64,000 bases of DNA from Elymus sibiricus (GCA_039707655.1 CM077676.1:426785379-426849378), one strand, 5' to 3'; counted from the stretch's first letter, positions 22,316 through 34,033 are shown. Notes: a model not told the origin generated them from the letters alone. Numbers and translations: made by a program.

Positions 22316-25300
22316 ATGGCGAAGACCACAGTCTGCAACTGGGTGTGTTCTCAAGTCTCTGACCTTGTACTGAACGATTTTAAAGAGCAAGGCTTCCTAC
22401 CGGCTCAAGAAGTAATTGGCTATCGAGCCCCTCAAGCAGCAGAAAACGTCCCTCACCCCCGCAAAGGGGAAGTCGTGATTTTTACAGACCATCTCCTTAG
22501 GGGTTTCTCTCCACCCGGGTCAAAATTCTTCCGGGATGTTCTACACTTCTTCAACCTTCATCCTCAAGACATTGGTCCAAACTCTGTATCCAACCTGTGC
22601 CAATTTCAAGTTTTGTGTGAGTTATATCTGCAAATAGAACCCACCGTTCCTCTCTTCAGAGAGTTCTTCTATCTCAACCGCCAAACTGAGTGCGCTGATG
22701 GCCCCTGCCTAGAACTTGGCGGGGTCTCAATTCAAAGACGAAGAGACGTTCCCTTTCCTCCAGCTGTTCTGCCGAGTCACCCTAAAGGTTGGAACAAAAC
22801 GTGGTTCTACTGCAAGAACACAGCTCCAACTGATGAACACCCTCTGCCAGGTTATAGAACTGAACGCCTTCCCCCAACCTTTGAACTTCCTGGCTGGGCT
22901 TCTCAAGAAGAACGTGCCCAAGTCGCCCACGTATATCCAAGGCTGAGGGCTTTGCTAGCCAACGGTCTGACTGGTGTTGACTTGACCCGGTGCTGGCTTA
23001 CCTGGAAAATCCTGCCCTTAAGCCGCCGAGACGACTTGATGTGTAATTATTCTGGCGAGTCAACCGATCCACAACGGTTCAGTCCCATTGATATGTCAGC
23101 TGGTGATATAAATAAGGCTAGGAAGAAGCTACTCGGGGAACCTCAAGAATTATGCAACAAGACCGGACTGAAACCATTCTATGCCCTCAACCGAGCTCCT
23201 CCAGTAAGCATTCTTGTAATCGTTTCATCCGACTTATCAATCCATAACTTAAACTTACTTGTTGATCTCGTTAACCTGCAGGTCAACTCTTCATTCTGGA
23301 ACAAGAAAACGAAGAAAGCAGTCGCCAAATCCAAGGTTGTGCTTGCTCGGAAAAAGAATAAGCCGGCCGCTGAACATGAGACGGCAGCTAGGGGCCAGTC
23401 GCCATTGGCTGATGATGAATCAGAGGTAGAACTTGACTCCCTTGGCTGTCTTTTTATTGAACTCGCTGAGGCCTCTTATTCCCAGGGCGATGCTGATATA
23501 AGCCGGGCTGATGACATTGAGGTAATTTCTATCTCTTCCGACTCGGACACCTTTGTTCCCCAAAGGCTAAGAAAAACAGTGAGGAAAGTGCCCTTTTCTC
23601 ATCCACTTGCTTACTTAGACCTAAAATTTTCTTTAAAGAAATCACAGCATGCTGAATCAATAAGGTGCCAGACGCGAAGTGGCTCTGGAGAGCTTTTGGA
23701 CGGCTTATCTGACACGCCAAACCCCCGCAAGCGTCGAAATGAGGTGCCTCATAGTTCAACTCCATCTCACCCGCTTGCCGGTCTTTTTAAACAACCACGT
23801 AACCCGTCTGATTTGGATTATCAGGAGTCGCCACCATCATCTGGCGACTCATCTGCCACTCAACTGCCACCCTTGGTCATCAAACAAGGGTAAGTGCTTT
23901 TTACTGAGTCATGCTCTGTTATACCTGTTGTATTATTTATCTGAATCTGCTTGTGCTTTCGCAGGGCCAAAGCCAAGAAGAGGAAGACTGGCGAATTACC
24001 CTTGACCCCAGAGAAACCCGGATCCGAAACTCCAGAGCTGGTGACCCCTGAAGGTCAAGTTGAAACTGCAAAGGACCAGGCTAACGAGATTGTTGAGCCG
24101 CCGCCACAGAATAAGCCGCCATCAACAAAAAAGGTGGACACTCAAACCTGTGTGACAGATGAGGTAGAAGACATCAACCCGCCGAGTCCTGACCGTGCTT
24201 TGAGCCCAACAAAGGCGGCGGAAAATGTAGTGTCATCGTCTCCCCAAGCCGCCGACAAAGGTCACCATCACAGGAGTATCCTTTAAAGCTCCAAAGCCTT
24301 CAACCGCTTTGGCGAAACATGCACTCCCAAGCCTTGAAGAGCTTAGCGCGGCTGACCTTCATGAGGCGTACTTGACCGGCTATCCACAAGCCGGGATATG
24401 GAAGCCAGCATGGTTAACATGCTGAAGAGGAAATATGAGGTAAGAAAACATCTCTTTTCCACACTGTACATATCATATGTAGCCGCCAAGTCTTAGACAT
24501 AAACAGACATGATTGTGTGTAAGACTTTAAATACACTTTCCTTCTTTTTCCTTGAACCATAGCCCCCAAGGGCCGGGTTGTTATGCATATAACGAGCTGG
24601 GGTTGAAACTCCGTCTTTTAACCTAAATTGACATGTAGCCCCCAAGGGCCGGCTTGTTTCTGTGAAACAGCCGGATCTTCAACAAGTATAGATCAAAATG
24701 TTGTGTAGCCCCCAAGGGCCGGCTTGTTTCTGTGAAACAGCCGGGTCTTCAACAAGTATAGATCAAAATGTTGTGTAACCCCCAAGGGCCGGCTTGTTTC
24801 TGTTAAACAGTCGGGTCTTCATAATATTGATTCAGTATGTAGAAAAGAATTGACTGTGATAGCCGCCAAGGGCCGACTCATTGTACTGAGATGAGTCGGA
24901 GCTTTCCCTTGATATTTGTAAAAGAAAAATGAACGTGCATTAGCCCCCAAGTGCCATGTAGATTGCTAGCAACTGCTTGGGACTTCAGTTTATAAAAGTG
25001 TGGTTGGATCATAGTCCCCAAACACCAAAGTGGCCAATTTTGTAGGCTCATTGTACTGATGTGACCTGGTTATGACAGGATCTGCTGAATGATGCTGAGT
25101 CAAGAGCGGACGGTTTGCAAGAGCATCTTAAGGCTGAGAAGAACTTCGAGCTGATGCCGAGTCAGCAGCCGCGTCTCTAGAAGAATCAGCATCATCTACT
25201 GCCGAAAAATTGAGAGCGTTGACGGCCTCTCATGAGGAAGAGAAAACCTTGCTGTTGAAACGTGCTGAAGACGCAGAAGACAAACTCAAGCCCCTTTCCG

Positions 25301-26137
25301 ATGAACTGGCCGGGTTAAAGCATCACATCAATCACATGACCCAGGCCATATTTGGTAAGTGACCCTCCGATTTTACTGATAACTCGCCTGCGAACTGCAA
25401 TCAGTAGTTGATTCATACTAGGGCAAAAAATTGCAGGGATCCGGACTGTAAATCTTGGACAAGAGCCACTGGTCAAGCTGAAGGCGATGTACACCTTTCT
25501 TGAGCAACTCTATGCAGGGAGTCTGTTCACAATTATGTCAGTAATGAGACATAAAGAGCCGCCAAAATATATCAGAGACGTGTTGAATCAGCTCTCCACC
25601 ATGCCAAAGTAAATTGAGGAGCTCAAGAAATCAGCCGCCCGATCAGCCAGCATGCTCTCCCTGGGCCGAGCCAAGGCGTATGTGCCGGATATGGACTTGT
25701 TTGAGCTGGCTGGCGGGTTTCCGGAATTTAAGACGGACGGCAGTGAATTCAGTATGGCTGATTATTCCAGCTGTTTGAAAGAAACGCGTGTCGTGGCGAG
25801 TCAGATTGTTGAAGAGGTGGACTTGAAGAGGTACCAGGCGGCTTATACTGAAGATAACCAACGTGTCACACCGCCAATCTTCGAGCCGATCGACCTGATT
25901 CCAGCACGCCGTAAGCTCATCTTTGCTCCTGATGTTGACCCGTCAATTATCATGGGAGAGGACGCCGAGTTCCAAGCCTTGACCACCCTCGACTGGGACT
26001 TCAAAAATCTTCAGATAAGAGGAAGAGCGGAGCCGGAGCAGGATGACCCGGATACGCAAGCCGCCAAGAAGCAGCAGGAGGGAGCTAACCCGGGAACTGA
26101 TAACCCGGAGGGCGCTGAAACTGGTGTCCAGGAGTAG
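22316..26137 (+). pseudogene. Antisense gene of A: Transposase_28-type domain plus coiled coil, spliced
   Basis: Starts MAKTTVCNWVCSQ. Exons inferred from GT-AG signals and protein continuity: 22316-23203, 23282-23888, 23965-24439, 25079-25354, 25437-26137. The first exon resembles Pfam 'putative gypsy type transposon' (Transposase_28): FLPAQEVIGYRAP, GEVVIFTDHLLRGFSPP, FFNLHPQDIGPNSV, WNKTWFYCKN. The function of that domain is unknown. The middle is charged and low-complexity; exon 5 looks coiled coil (KLRALTASHEEEKTLLLKRA); the last exon ends EGAETGVQE. It is broken by a frameshift near 24290, another near 25145 and TAA near 25612. Antisense to gag-pol, converging on pol (ends 26741). Similar to the gene at 55099 in B. 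Confidence 0.75.
24440..25078 (+). repeat. Degenerate 70-84 bp tandem repeats in an intron of the antisense gene
   Basis: Units begin TAGCCCCCAAGGGCCGG at about 24563, 24636, 24706 and 24776, with weaker copies near 24860, 24940 and 25013. The three copies from 24636 have a 70-bp period and are nearly identical (CTTGTTTCTGTGAAACAGCC). On the minus strand each unit contains GGGGGCTA, like the element's polypurine tract. Confidence 0.85.
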
Positions 26138-26740
26138 AGCTTCCAAAGAACTTTGACATCATGGAGCCCAGCTGTGGCCTTGTAATAGGATAGTTGAAAC
26201 ACGTGGGTGCTCTGACGTGCCTTTGCGCACTTAAAATTTTGCAGTATTTTGGATGAAACAGCTGCACTGGTGTGATTGTATATTAACCCGGCAGGTCTCC
26301 TTTGGCTATGCTTCGTTGAGTATCAGTATAGCGAGTCATATCTGCAGAAACCATCAACAGTTGATCCGTCTCTGCATAACACAGACTTAACATACCCCGG
26401 GGCGCTTAATAGCTTGTCCGGGTTGTGGCTAGCACCAGTCTGAGATAAACTGTTATGATTTTTGTTTAAACCGACTCGTCAATGATCCGGCGGCTCATGG
26501 CCCAAAGGGGAAACAAAGATCAAAAACGAAAACGAAAAAACGAAAAGACTCATGCACAATATTTGAGAAAAAACTGTTATGAGTTGGAAGCCCCCAAGTG
26601 ACCAATGATCAAAAACGAAAAGACTCATGCACAATATTTGAGATGAAACAACAGAGGCCCCGAGTTTCGGGGATGCCGGCTTATGTTTATTGATCATAAT
26701 ATATACAAAGGTATGTACAAGCAAACTTGAGCCGGTGGCT
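26138..26740. other. Spacer between antisense gene and pol end in A
   Basis: About 600 bp with no gene. It contains a direct repeat of GATCAAAAACGAAAACG-type text near 26520 and 26608 (the phrase AAAAGACTCATGCACAATATTTGAGA occurs twice in part). Both convergent transcripts would end here. Confidence 0.6.
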
Positions 26741-29577
26741 CTAAGTGTAATAAGGACGGAGATGAGCGATATTCCAAGGCCTGTTGGTCTCCTCCTCCGA
26801 CGTACGTGATTTATTATGCTCACGTATATCCATCAGGTAATATGAACCATTGTTGAGATTCTTGCTGATGACAAAAGGCCCTTCCCAGGGAGGGGAGAGC
26901 TTGTGCATACCTGCCTGTTCTTGAATCAGACGGAGTACTAAGTCGCCCTCTTGGAAAGTACGGCTGCGAACCCGACGGCTGTGATAGCGACGTAGGTCTT
27001 GCTGATAGATTGCAGATCGTGCTGCTACTAAGTCCCGTTCCTCCTCCAATGCATCGAGAGAATCTTGACGAGCCTGCTCGTTATCTGCTTCGATATAGGC
27101 GGTGACCCAGGGGGAATCATGGCGAATATCGCTGGGCAAAACGGCTTCTGCACCATAGACCATGAAGAAAGGCGTATAGCCTGTTGATCTGTTAGGGGTA
27201 GTCCGTATGCTCCAAAGGACAGAAGCGAGCTCTTCGACCCAACAACCCGGCGTGTGCTTGAGTGGGACCATAAGCCTAGGCTTGATGCCTTGTAAAATCT
27301 CCTGGTTAGCACGTTCTGCCTGGCCGTTGGACTGAGGGTGGGCAACTGATGCAACGTCAAGCCGGATATGCTCTCTCTGACAAAACTGCTTCATAGCTCC
27401 TTTTGACAAATTTGTGCCATTATCAGTGATGATGCTATGTGGATAACCAAAGCGAAAGATCAACTTTTTCAAGAACTTGACCACTGTGGCTGCATCACAA
27501 TTGCTGATTGGCTCGGCCTCAACCCACTTGGTGAATTTATCAACAGCAACCAAAAGATGGGTCTTCTTGTCCTTGGACGGCTTAAACGGACCAACCATGT
27601 CGAGCCCCCAGACTGCAAAAGGCCATGTGATAGGAATCATGCGAAGTTCTTGAGCCGGAACATGAGCTTGACGTGCAAACTTCTGACAGCCATCGCACTT
27701 GAGTACGATATCCTCTGCATCGGCGTGTGCAGTAAGCCAGTAGAAACCGTGTCGAAAAGCTTTTGCCACCAAGGATCTTGAGCCGGCATGATGACCACAA
27801 TCTCCAGAATGAATCTCGTTAAGGATCTCTCGCCCTTCATCAGGGGAAACACAACGCTGGAAAACCCCTGTGATGCTTCTCCTGTGCAACTCGCTGTTGA
27901 CGATAGACATAGACTTGGAGCGGCGGACGATCTGACGAGCCATGATTTCATCTGCAGGAAGCTCGCCTCGAGTCAAATAATCCAGATAAGGAATCGTCCA
28001 GTCCGGAATAGCGTGAAGAGCCGCCACCAACAGTGCCTCCGGGTCAGGGATAGCGAGATCTTCCTTGGAAGGCAATTTGACAGAAGGATGATGGAGCACA
28101 TCAAGGAAAACATTGGGAGGGACCGGCTTACGCTGAGAGCTGAGTCGCGACAATGCATCAGCCGCCTCGTTGAGCCGCCGATCAATGTGATCAACTTGAT
28201 ACCCTTTGAAGTGTCCTGCCACATTGGTTACCGCTTGCCGATAAGCCGCCATAAGTGGGTCCTTCGAATCCCATGTTCCTGAAACTTGTTGAGCAACCAA
28301 ATCTGAGTCGCCCAAGCACCTGGCCTGGCTGAGATTCATCTCTTTAGCAATCCTAAGACCGTGGAGGAGAGCCTCATATTCAGTTGCATTGTTAGTACAA
28401 GTAAACAGAATCCTCAGGACATAACAAAATTTATCACCTCGAGGGGAAGATATAACGACTCTAGCCCCCGAGCCTTCAAGCTGTCTGGAACCATCAAAGT
28501 GTATAGTCCAATATGTATTATCAGGCTTCTCTTCTGGGGCTTGGAGTTCATTCCAGTCATTGATGAAATCCATGAGTGCCTGGGATTTAATGGCCGTGAG
28601 AGGTACATACTTAAGATGATGTGGGCCAAGCTCAATTGCCCACTTGGCAACCCGGCCTGTAGCTTCCCTGTTCTGGATGATGTCTCCTAAGGGTGCTGAA
28701 CTGACCACAGTAATGGGGTGCTCCAGGAAATAATGCTTGAGCTTGCGACTAGCCATGAAGACACCAAACACCAGTTTCTGCCAATGTGGGTACCTCTGCT
28801 TGGACTCGGATAAAACTTCGTTGACGTAATAGACTGGCCTCTGGACTGGATATTCTTTCCCTATCTCTTTCCTCTCGACAACAACTGCAACACTTACCGC
28901 TTTGTTATTAGCAGCAATGTACAGGAGCATAGGCTCTTTAGCAATAGGAGCAGTGAGGACAGGCGGCTCAGTCAGCTGTTTCTTGAGGGCTTCGAAAGCT
29001 GCATCAGCTGCATCACTCCAGACAAAGGTATCAGTCTTCTTCAACATTTGATAAAGGGGAATCGCCTTTTCGCCAAGGCGGCTTATGAACCGGCTCAAAG
29101 CAGCGATCCGACCCGCCATCCGTTGAACGTCGTTTATATTTTCCGGCTTCGCAAGCGAGGTGACTGCCTTGATCTTGTCTGGGTTGGCTTCAATGCCTCG
29201 TTCTGATACTAGGAAACCCAACAATTTGCCTGCAGGAACACCAAAAACACACTTATCCGGGTTAAGCTTCATCTGGTAAGTCCGAAGATTAGCAAAAGTT
29301 TCCTTGAGGTCATCCAGTAAGGTCTCCTTCTTCAATGACTTGACCACAATATCATCCACATAAGCATGAACGTTGCGCCCAATCTGCTTGTGGAAACAAT
29401 TCTGGACACAGCGCTGATAAGTCGCCCCTGCACTTTTGAGCTCGAAAGGCATAGAGACATAGCAAAAGGCCCCAAACGGTGTGATGAAAGCCGTCTTCTC
29501 CTGATCCTCGACGGCCATCTTTATCTGATGATAGCCGGAGTAAGCATCCAGAAAACACAAACTCTCACAACCCGCCA
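26741..29577 (-). pseudogene. Gypsy pol of A: RT (C-terminal part), two RNase H domains, integrase
   Basis: Reads leftward without a stop. In order: RT from AGCESLCFLDAYSGYHQI with catalytic YVDD (29351-29362); the RT-linked, decayed RNase H-like region (SDAADAAFEALKKQL ... LLYIAANN); a second archaeal-type RNase H (HFDGSRQLEGSGA, NNATEYEALLHGL, GDSDLVAQQ, NEAADALSRL); an integrase zinc finger (HSGDCGHHAG ... CDGCQKFA); and a core with Asp in GLDMVGPF, Asp in TDNGTN and Glu in QAERANQE; then a C-terminal region ending WNIAHLRPYYT. All integrase acidic residues are present. The N-terminal part of RT is at 34034-34342, separated by solo LTR D. Confidence 0.93.
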
Positions 29578-29817
29578 TGTAACACCCCGATTTTTGGCCC
29601 TTTCTTTTTCTTTTGGATTTCTTCGAATTTTTATTTGGAGTTTCTTTTTCCGTGGCTATGTGGTCTTGAAACCTGGGAAAATCTTCTCTCCTGCCACTTC
29701 CTAGTGGCTTGTCACTCTCAAATCTATCCCAAGGCCATGTCATTTCCATCTTAGCCCAACTCCAATATTTATTTCTTGGGAATATTCCTTTTTCTATAAC
29801 CCTGTTTGCCCTAGGTT

Positions 29818-30700
29818 GTGAAGCAACCTATATTTCCGTCTTCCATAAATCCACAAAATTCTCATAAATTCTTTGGATCATATATTTCACCAATATGCCA
29901 AAACCCATCCTTGCCTAGTTCAAAAATAATTCAGGAATATTCATTTTCCATTCTGTCCAGAATGGCACTTTGTGAAGGAAGTGCTATTTATCTTTTCTTG
30001 ATTAACTTCAAAAATTTTGGGCAACCTCTCATATCCAAATATTTACTACATGCCAAAATTCAGCTTCATTTGCCTAGTAAATCTTCCTCAGAAAATTCCC
30101 AAAGTTTCTGTCTAGAGAGAAGCTTTGTGAAGGAAGTACTACCTAGGCTTATTCAAATAAGTTGAAATTTTGGGATATCATTCATATGATCAAATCATAA
30201 CTCTGCACCAAATTTCATCTCCATCCAACAATCTATGTGAGCATACCTTCAAATCTTTGTTTCTGGCGATAATTTCAGTTTGTGAAGCAACTATATTTTA
30301 TATTGCTTCAAAAATTCTGAAATTAATCCAGAACCTCAGTAGCCCTAAATAATGTGATCATGAAAAAATTCACATTATTTTGCCAAACCATTTTCTCCAC
30401 AAAATTCCCCCAAGTTTCTGTCCAGTGGGTAGCATTGTGAAGGAAGTGCCATTTTTACTTATCCAAATGGGATGAAATTTTAATGGTACCTTAATATGCC
30501 CAAATAATCACGCTCCACCAAATTTCAGCCCAATCCAAGCATCCATGTGAGTGCTACTTCCTGATCTAGCTTCTGGACCAGATTTGTCAGTTGTAAAGCA
30601 ACTAGGTTAAATATTGGTCCAAATCCTTTCAAAATCCACAGGATCATAGTCCTTCCTACCCTAAGCCTCTGTGACATCCTGGTTACTCCTTATCCCATCA
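29818..30700 (+). repeat. ~155-bp degenerate tandem array in D
   Basis: The anchor GTGAAG(C/G)AA recurs at 29818, 29972, 30127, 30282, 30437 and (as GTAAAGCAA) 30593, giving steps of 154, 155, 155, 155 and 156 bp. Other shared text within units includes CCAAATTTCA, TTTCTGTCCAG and GAAATTTTGG. Copies 1, 4 and 6 begin GTGAAGCAAC or similar and copies 2, 3 and 5 GTGAAGGAAGT, so two subtypes may alternate. Confidence 0.8.
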
Positions 30701-31238
30701 CAGTTGATCACTACTTCATGCTTAAGTTTGCAACAGCAAAGTTCAGTCGATCCCTCCCATCAACCCACAGTAGGTTTCATCGATCTATCACCTCAGGTAG
30801 GACCCACTTAGGAAGGACAAGACGCTAGACATCGCTTGGTTGGCCATAGTGCACCGCGTACGCCTATGCAAGCGGTGACCACGCGGCCTGGCACGCCGAA
30901 AGTGTGCTCTGGACTTCGGGTCCCTCTGCCGCCGCCCAAACGCCGAGCTCCCGCCACCGCACCATGTCCTCTGAGTTGCTCCCACTCTCCTGCGCCCGCT
31001 TGTCCTATCTGGACCCCTTCCCCTCTCCTCTTTCCTCTCCGGCGAGCACAACGTCCCGGGATGCCCGCGGCCGTCGTCGCTTTGCCGTTGTCTTCTTCCT
31101 CCCCGCGGCAACTTTGCACCGAATACACCTCCCCTAGACCCCTCTCCCCCTCCGCGCGTGCGCTCGTGCACGCGGTCGTGCCATAGAGCATCAACCGCGA
31201 GCTCTCGTCGGCTTCCAGCGAGGGCATCGCCGCCTCGG

Positions 31239-31248
31239 CTATATAAAG
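31239..31248 (+). promoter_or_regulatory. TATA box of LTR D
   Basis: CTATATAAAG on the plus strand, after a GC-rich region, about 1.66 kb into the LTR. It indicates plus-strand transcription of the original element, opposite to host element A. Confidence 0.6.
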
Positions 31249-33480
31249 CCACCCCGTGCCCTCTCGACCTCACAAGCCTCCTCACCCCCTCGTCTAGCCC
31301 ACCCCAGCCACTCCTCCGAGCTCGAGAGCTCCTCCTCGCCTCCCAATGCCGCCATGGCCACCGCTCGGCCCCTCTTAAATTAGAGCAATGTCGGCCTCCT
31401 CCCCTCCTCCTTTCTCCACCAGAAGGACCACGGGAGCACCACGAATCTTCCCCGCCCTTCGCCCTCACCTCCGGTGGCCTGTAGCCACCACGCCCGTCGA
31501 CGGCCGAGCCGTCCGTCCGCCACGGCCATGGCCAGGTGCGCCTCGGCCTTCCCCTGGAGCCGTGGGGCGGACCCCTTGACACGCCTCGCCGCGGCGTGCA
31601 TTCCGGTGGTCGTGGACTCGCCGGGGACGGCCTGTGCCGCCGGAACGCGCCGGCGAGCGCTCAGCCGGGCCTCCTCTGTCACGGCCATCGAGAGGTTGAA
31701 GATGTTGACCGGTCCACGCGGGCCCCACCACCCAGTGGCCCTACCTGTCGGCGAGACAAAGGAGTCAACCCGGGCCCGCGTGTTTTTAAGTGGAAGCGTA
31801 CTTCCGAAAAGTACGTCTTCGTCTACTGAAAGCGTATTCTGTTAAGTCTTCTGTTAAAAATACGCTTTCATTTCAAAATACGCCTTCGGTTTTTCCAGCC
31901 TTCTGTTTTTCCAGCCGCCGGCCGAAACCCTTAAGTTGCGGGCGTTTGTCAGTTTAGGGCAGAAACGGACACTTTCCTGTTTGTTTTGTGACTAACGAAC
32001 AAACGTCCGTATCTCGGCAACCGTAACTCCGAATCAGGTGATTCCAAAGCCCACGATCTCAGTTCGTTGAGCCCGTTCCGATGGTATCATTTTCATGAGG
32101 TTGTCACACTGTGAAAATGACCATTTTACCCTTGCCCTTAAAACAGCTCCGCCGAGAGGGAAACTTTTCCGGCGATTCTTTCCGCGAGTTCATCGCACTT
32201 CTCCCCGGTGAATCCTTCACCCCCAGGCAAGCCACAACAGCCACTTGCATGATGGCATTGCAGTAGCCATGGTTTCCACTTGAATATTTAATAATTGTTT
32301 GCTTATTTAATTATTTTGTGAATGCTTCGAATATGCTTGTGAATCCATGTCTATGCTTATGCCATGTTCATTTTCATCTAGTAAGTGATATGATTAATTG
32401 CTAATGATATTCTTATCATGTTTATTCTTGTATTCATTTCCGATGCTAGTGATAATGTTATGCTCACATGAGTAGTTACTGTCTGATATGAAAATACTTG
32501 TGATACTCATGATCATCTTTATGCCATGCTCATGTGCATCCCGTAGGCCAAATGATTTATCATTATGATGTTAAATGGTTATGTTGCCCATCCATGGTTA
32601 CACTGATATCATGCTCATCTGCATTGTCATTTCATTATGTATTTTATTATGACTCAGCTCATCACCATTCAAGTTAAACCGGACATTAATCGAACTTGAA
32701 CAAATCTGTTGGCTGAGTCATGGTGCCACCGAATCGAGCTCACCAGTGCAACCACACTTGCCTGGATGGGGAGGCCCTAATGCGGTCTATTGTCATGCCT
32801 CTCGCCGGTGCCTCCTACGAGGGAAGGTTATGGGTGCGCGCTACCCTGATCAGGTAGGCTACCATAGCCTTGAGGACCCGAGTTTTGATGGTACCAAGCT
32901 CCCCGTTTGGGACGATGTTTATGTTTGGCCACGACGGTGGCAGCCACAGAGGTGGCGGATGTCACATGTTGGCATCGGGGTCACCCAGGACATATCCCAA
33001 AGGGGAGTTTGTCGGAGTGGCCGGGAGAGTGTCATGCAATAGACTGGTTTTGTCGGAATGTCGTTGGTCCACCCGAATGGGAGCACGAGGCCATGAGTTC
33101 TGTGGTGTGGGTACAGTGTACTAACCTCTGCAGAGTGTATAATCTATCGATAGCCGCGTCCTCGGTCATGGACACAGTTCGTAGTAGGTCACACTATGGG
33201 TTAACAGAAATAATAATCTGAATAATAAACAACCCCGGTTCGATGAGAAAAGAAGTTGGTTGATCTTTATGTGATCATGAGAGGATCACGATGGTGTCGT
33301 GGATACCGATGTTGATTGATCATGAGGTGATCGTGTGATGATCACGACGGTAAGAAAGATTGATATCTATGGTGGTTACGAAATAACCTCCGAGCAGAGT
33401 AAGTTGGTCCATGAGACCTTAAATGTCGACCCTCGTGCATGCTAGTATCATCCTGTTCAAATCATGAATTATATGTACAT

Positions 33481-33565
33481 GCCATGCTCATGTTGTTGCC
33501 ATGCTCACGTTGTTGCCATGCTCACGTTGTTGCCATGCTCATGTTGTTGCCATGCTCATGTTGTT
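33481..33565 (+). repeat. 17-bp minisatellite in D
   Basis: Five tandem copies of GCCATGCTCATGTTGTT; copies 2 and 3 have C in place of T in CAT (CACGTT). Confidence 0.95.
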
Positions 33566-33927
33566 CTCGTAGTATCGTGTTCATCTTTGATGATTAACCT
33601 GTAAATGCCATGCTGTTGTATGTGTTGATTGCTTTGGTTGCTGTGAGCTTGCGAGTACATTCAAAGTACTCACCTGGCGTGTCATGCCAGATTGCAGGTG
33701 ATGCCGTGATTGCTTGTTTGTCGAGGACCTCGAGGTTGCGCTCTAGGATACGTCCCAGCCAGAGTACCTGTGGAGTGGAGTCCATCACCGTCGTCGTTGT
33801 TCCGCTGCTAGAATTTATTCCGCTTCGAGATGTCTCGCTGCTAGCATAGAGCTATGTGAGCAGGCGAAGTGTCGCCGTGCCCTTGTAACCTCTGTGCCTT
33901 CAGAACCTTTGTACCCGTGTCATTTGT

Positions 33928-33933
33928 AATAAA
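33928..33933 (+). terminator. Polyadenylation signal of LTR D
   Basis: AATAAA on the plus strand about 100 bp before the LTR end, consistent with an R-U5 boundary in a plus-oriented LTR. Confidence 0.5.
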
Positions 33934-34033
33934 GAGCTGATTTGTTCTATGCCAAGCAGTGCCGTATTCCAGAAGACTTGATCTCTGGGCTGGAATACGG
34001 GGTGTTCCGGTCTCTCTGAGCCGGGGTGCCACA

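Larger units (their letters stand above)
29578..34033 (+). mobile_element. D: 4.46-kb solo LTR inserted in the RT of A
   Basis: Starts TGTAACACCCCG and ends GGGGTGCCACA, flanked by CGCCA (29573-29577) and CGCCG (34034-34038), one base different. RT reading resumes in frame across it (IDAT before, AGCESL after), which fixes both borders. It has a TATA box at 31239-31248 and AATAAA at 33928-33933, both on the plus strand, and no primer site, purine tract, LTR pair or coding domain. So it is best read as one very long LTR left by LTR-LTR recombination. A LARD-type family is possible; I cannot name it. The GC-rich part (30800-31750) produces false reading frames. Confidence 0.8.

Noticed and set aside
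22316..26137. A host gene captured between transposons
   Set aside because: It lies inside the LTRs of A, and element B carries a homologous gene at the same relative place, so it belongs to the elements.
29818..30700. Identity of the 155-bp array with rice CentO or maize CentC
   Set aside because: Only the unit length agrees; I see no convincing sequence match.
30788..31845. Long frames on both strands in D, including a 264-residue minus frame
   Set aside because: GC-rich LTR sequence with low stop frequency; composition is Arg/Gly/Ser-rich and no domain is visible.
33481..33565. CRISPR-like array
   Set aside because: Direct 17-bp repeats without spacers in a plant LTR; a minisatellite.
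29578..34033. D as a Helitron or a MITE
   Set aside because: TG...CA ends, a 5-bp target copy, TATA and AATAAA fit an LTR; there is no CTRR end or short inverted repeat structure.
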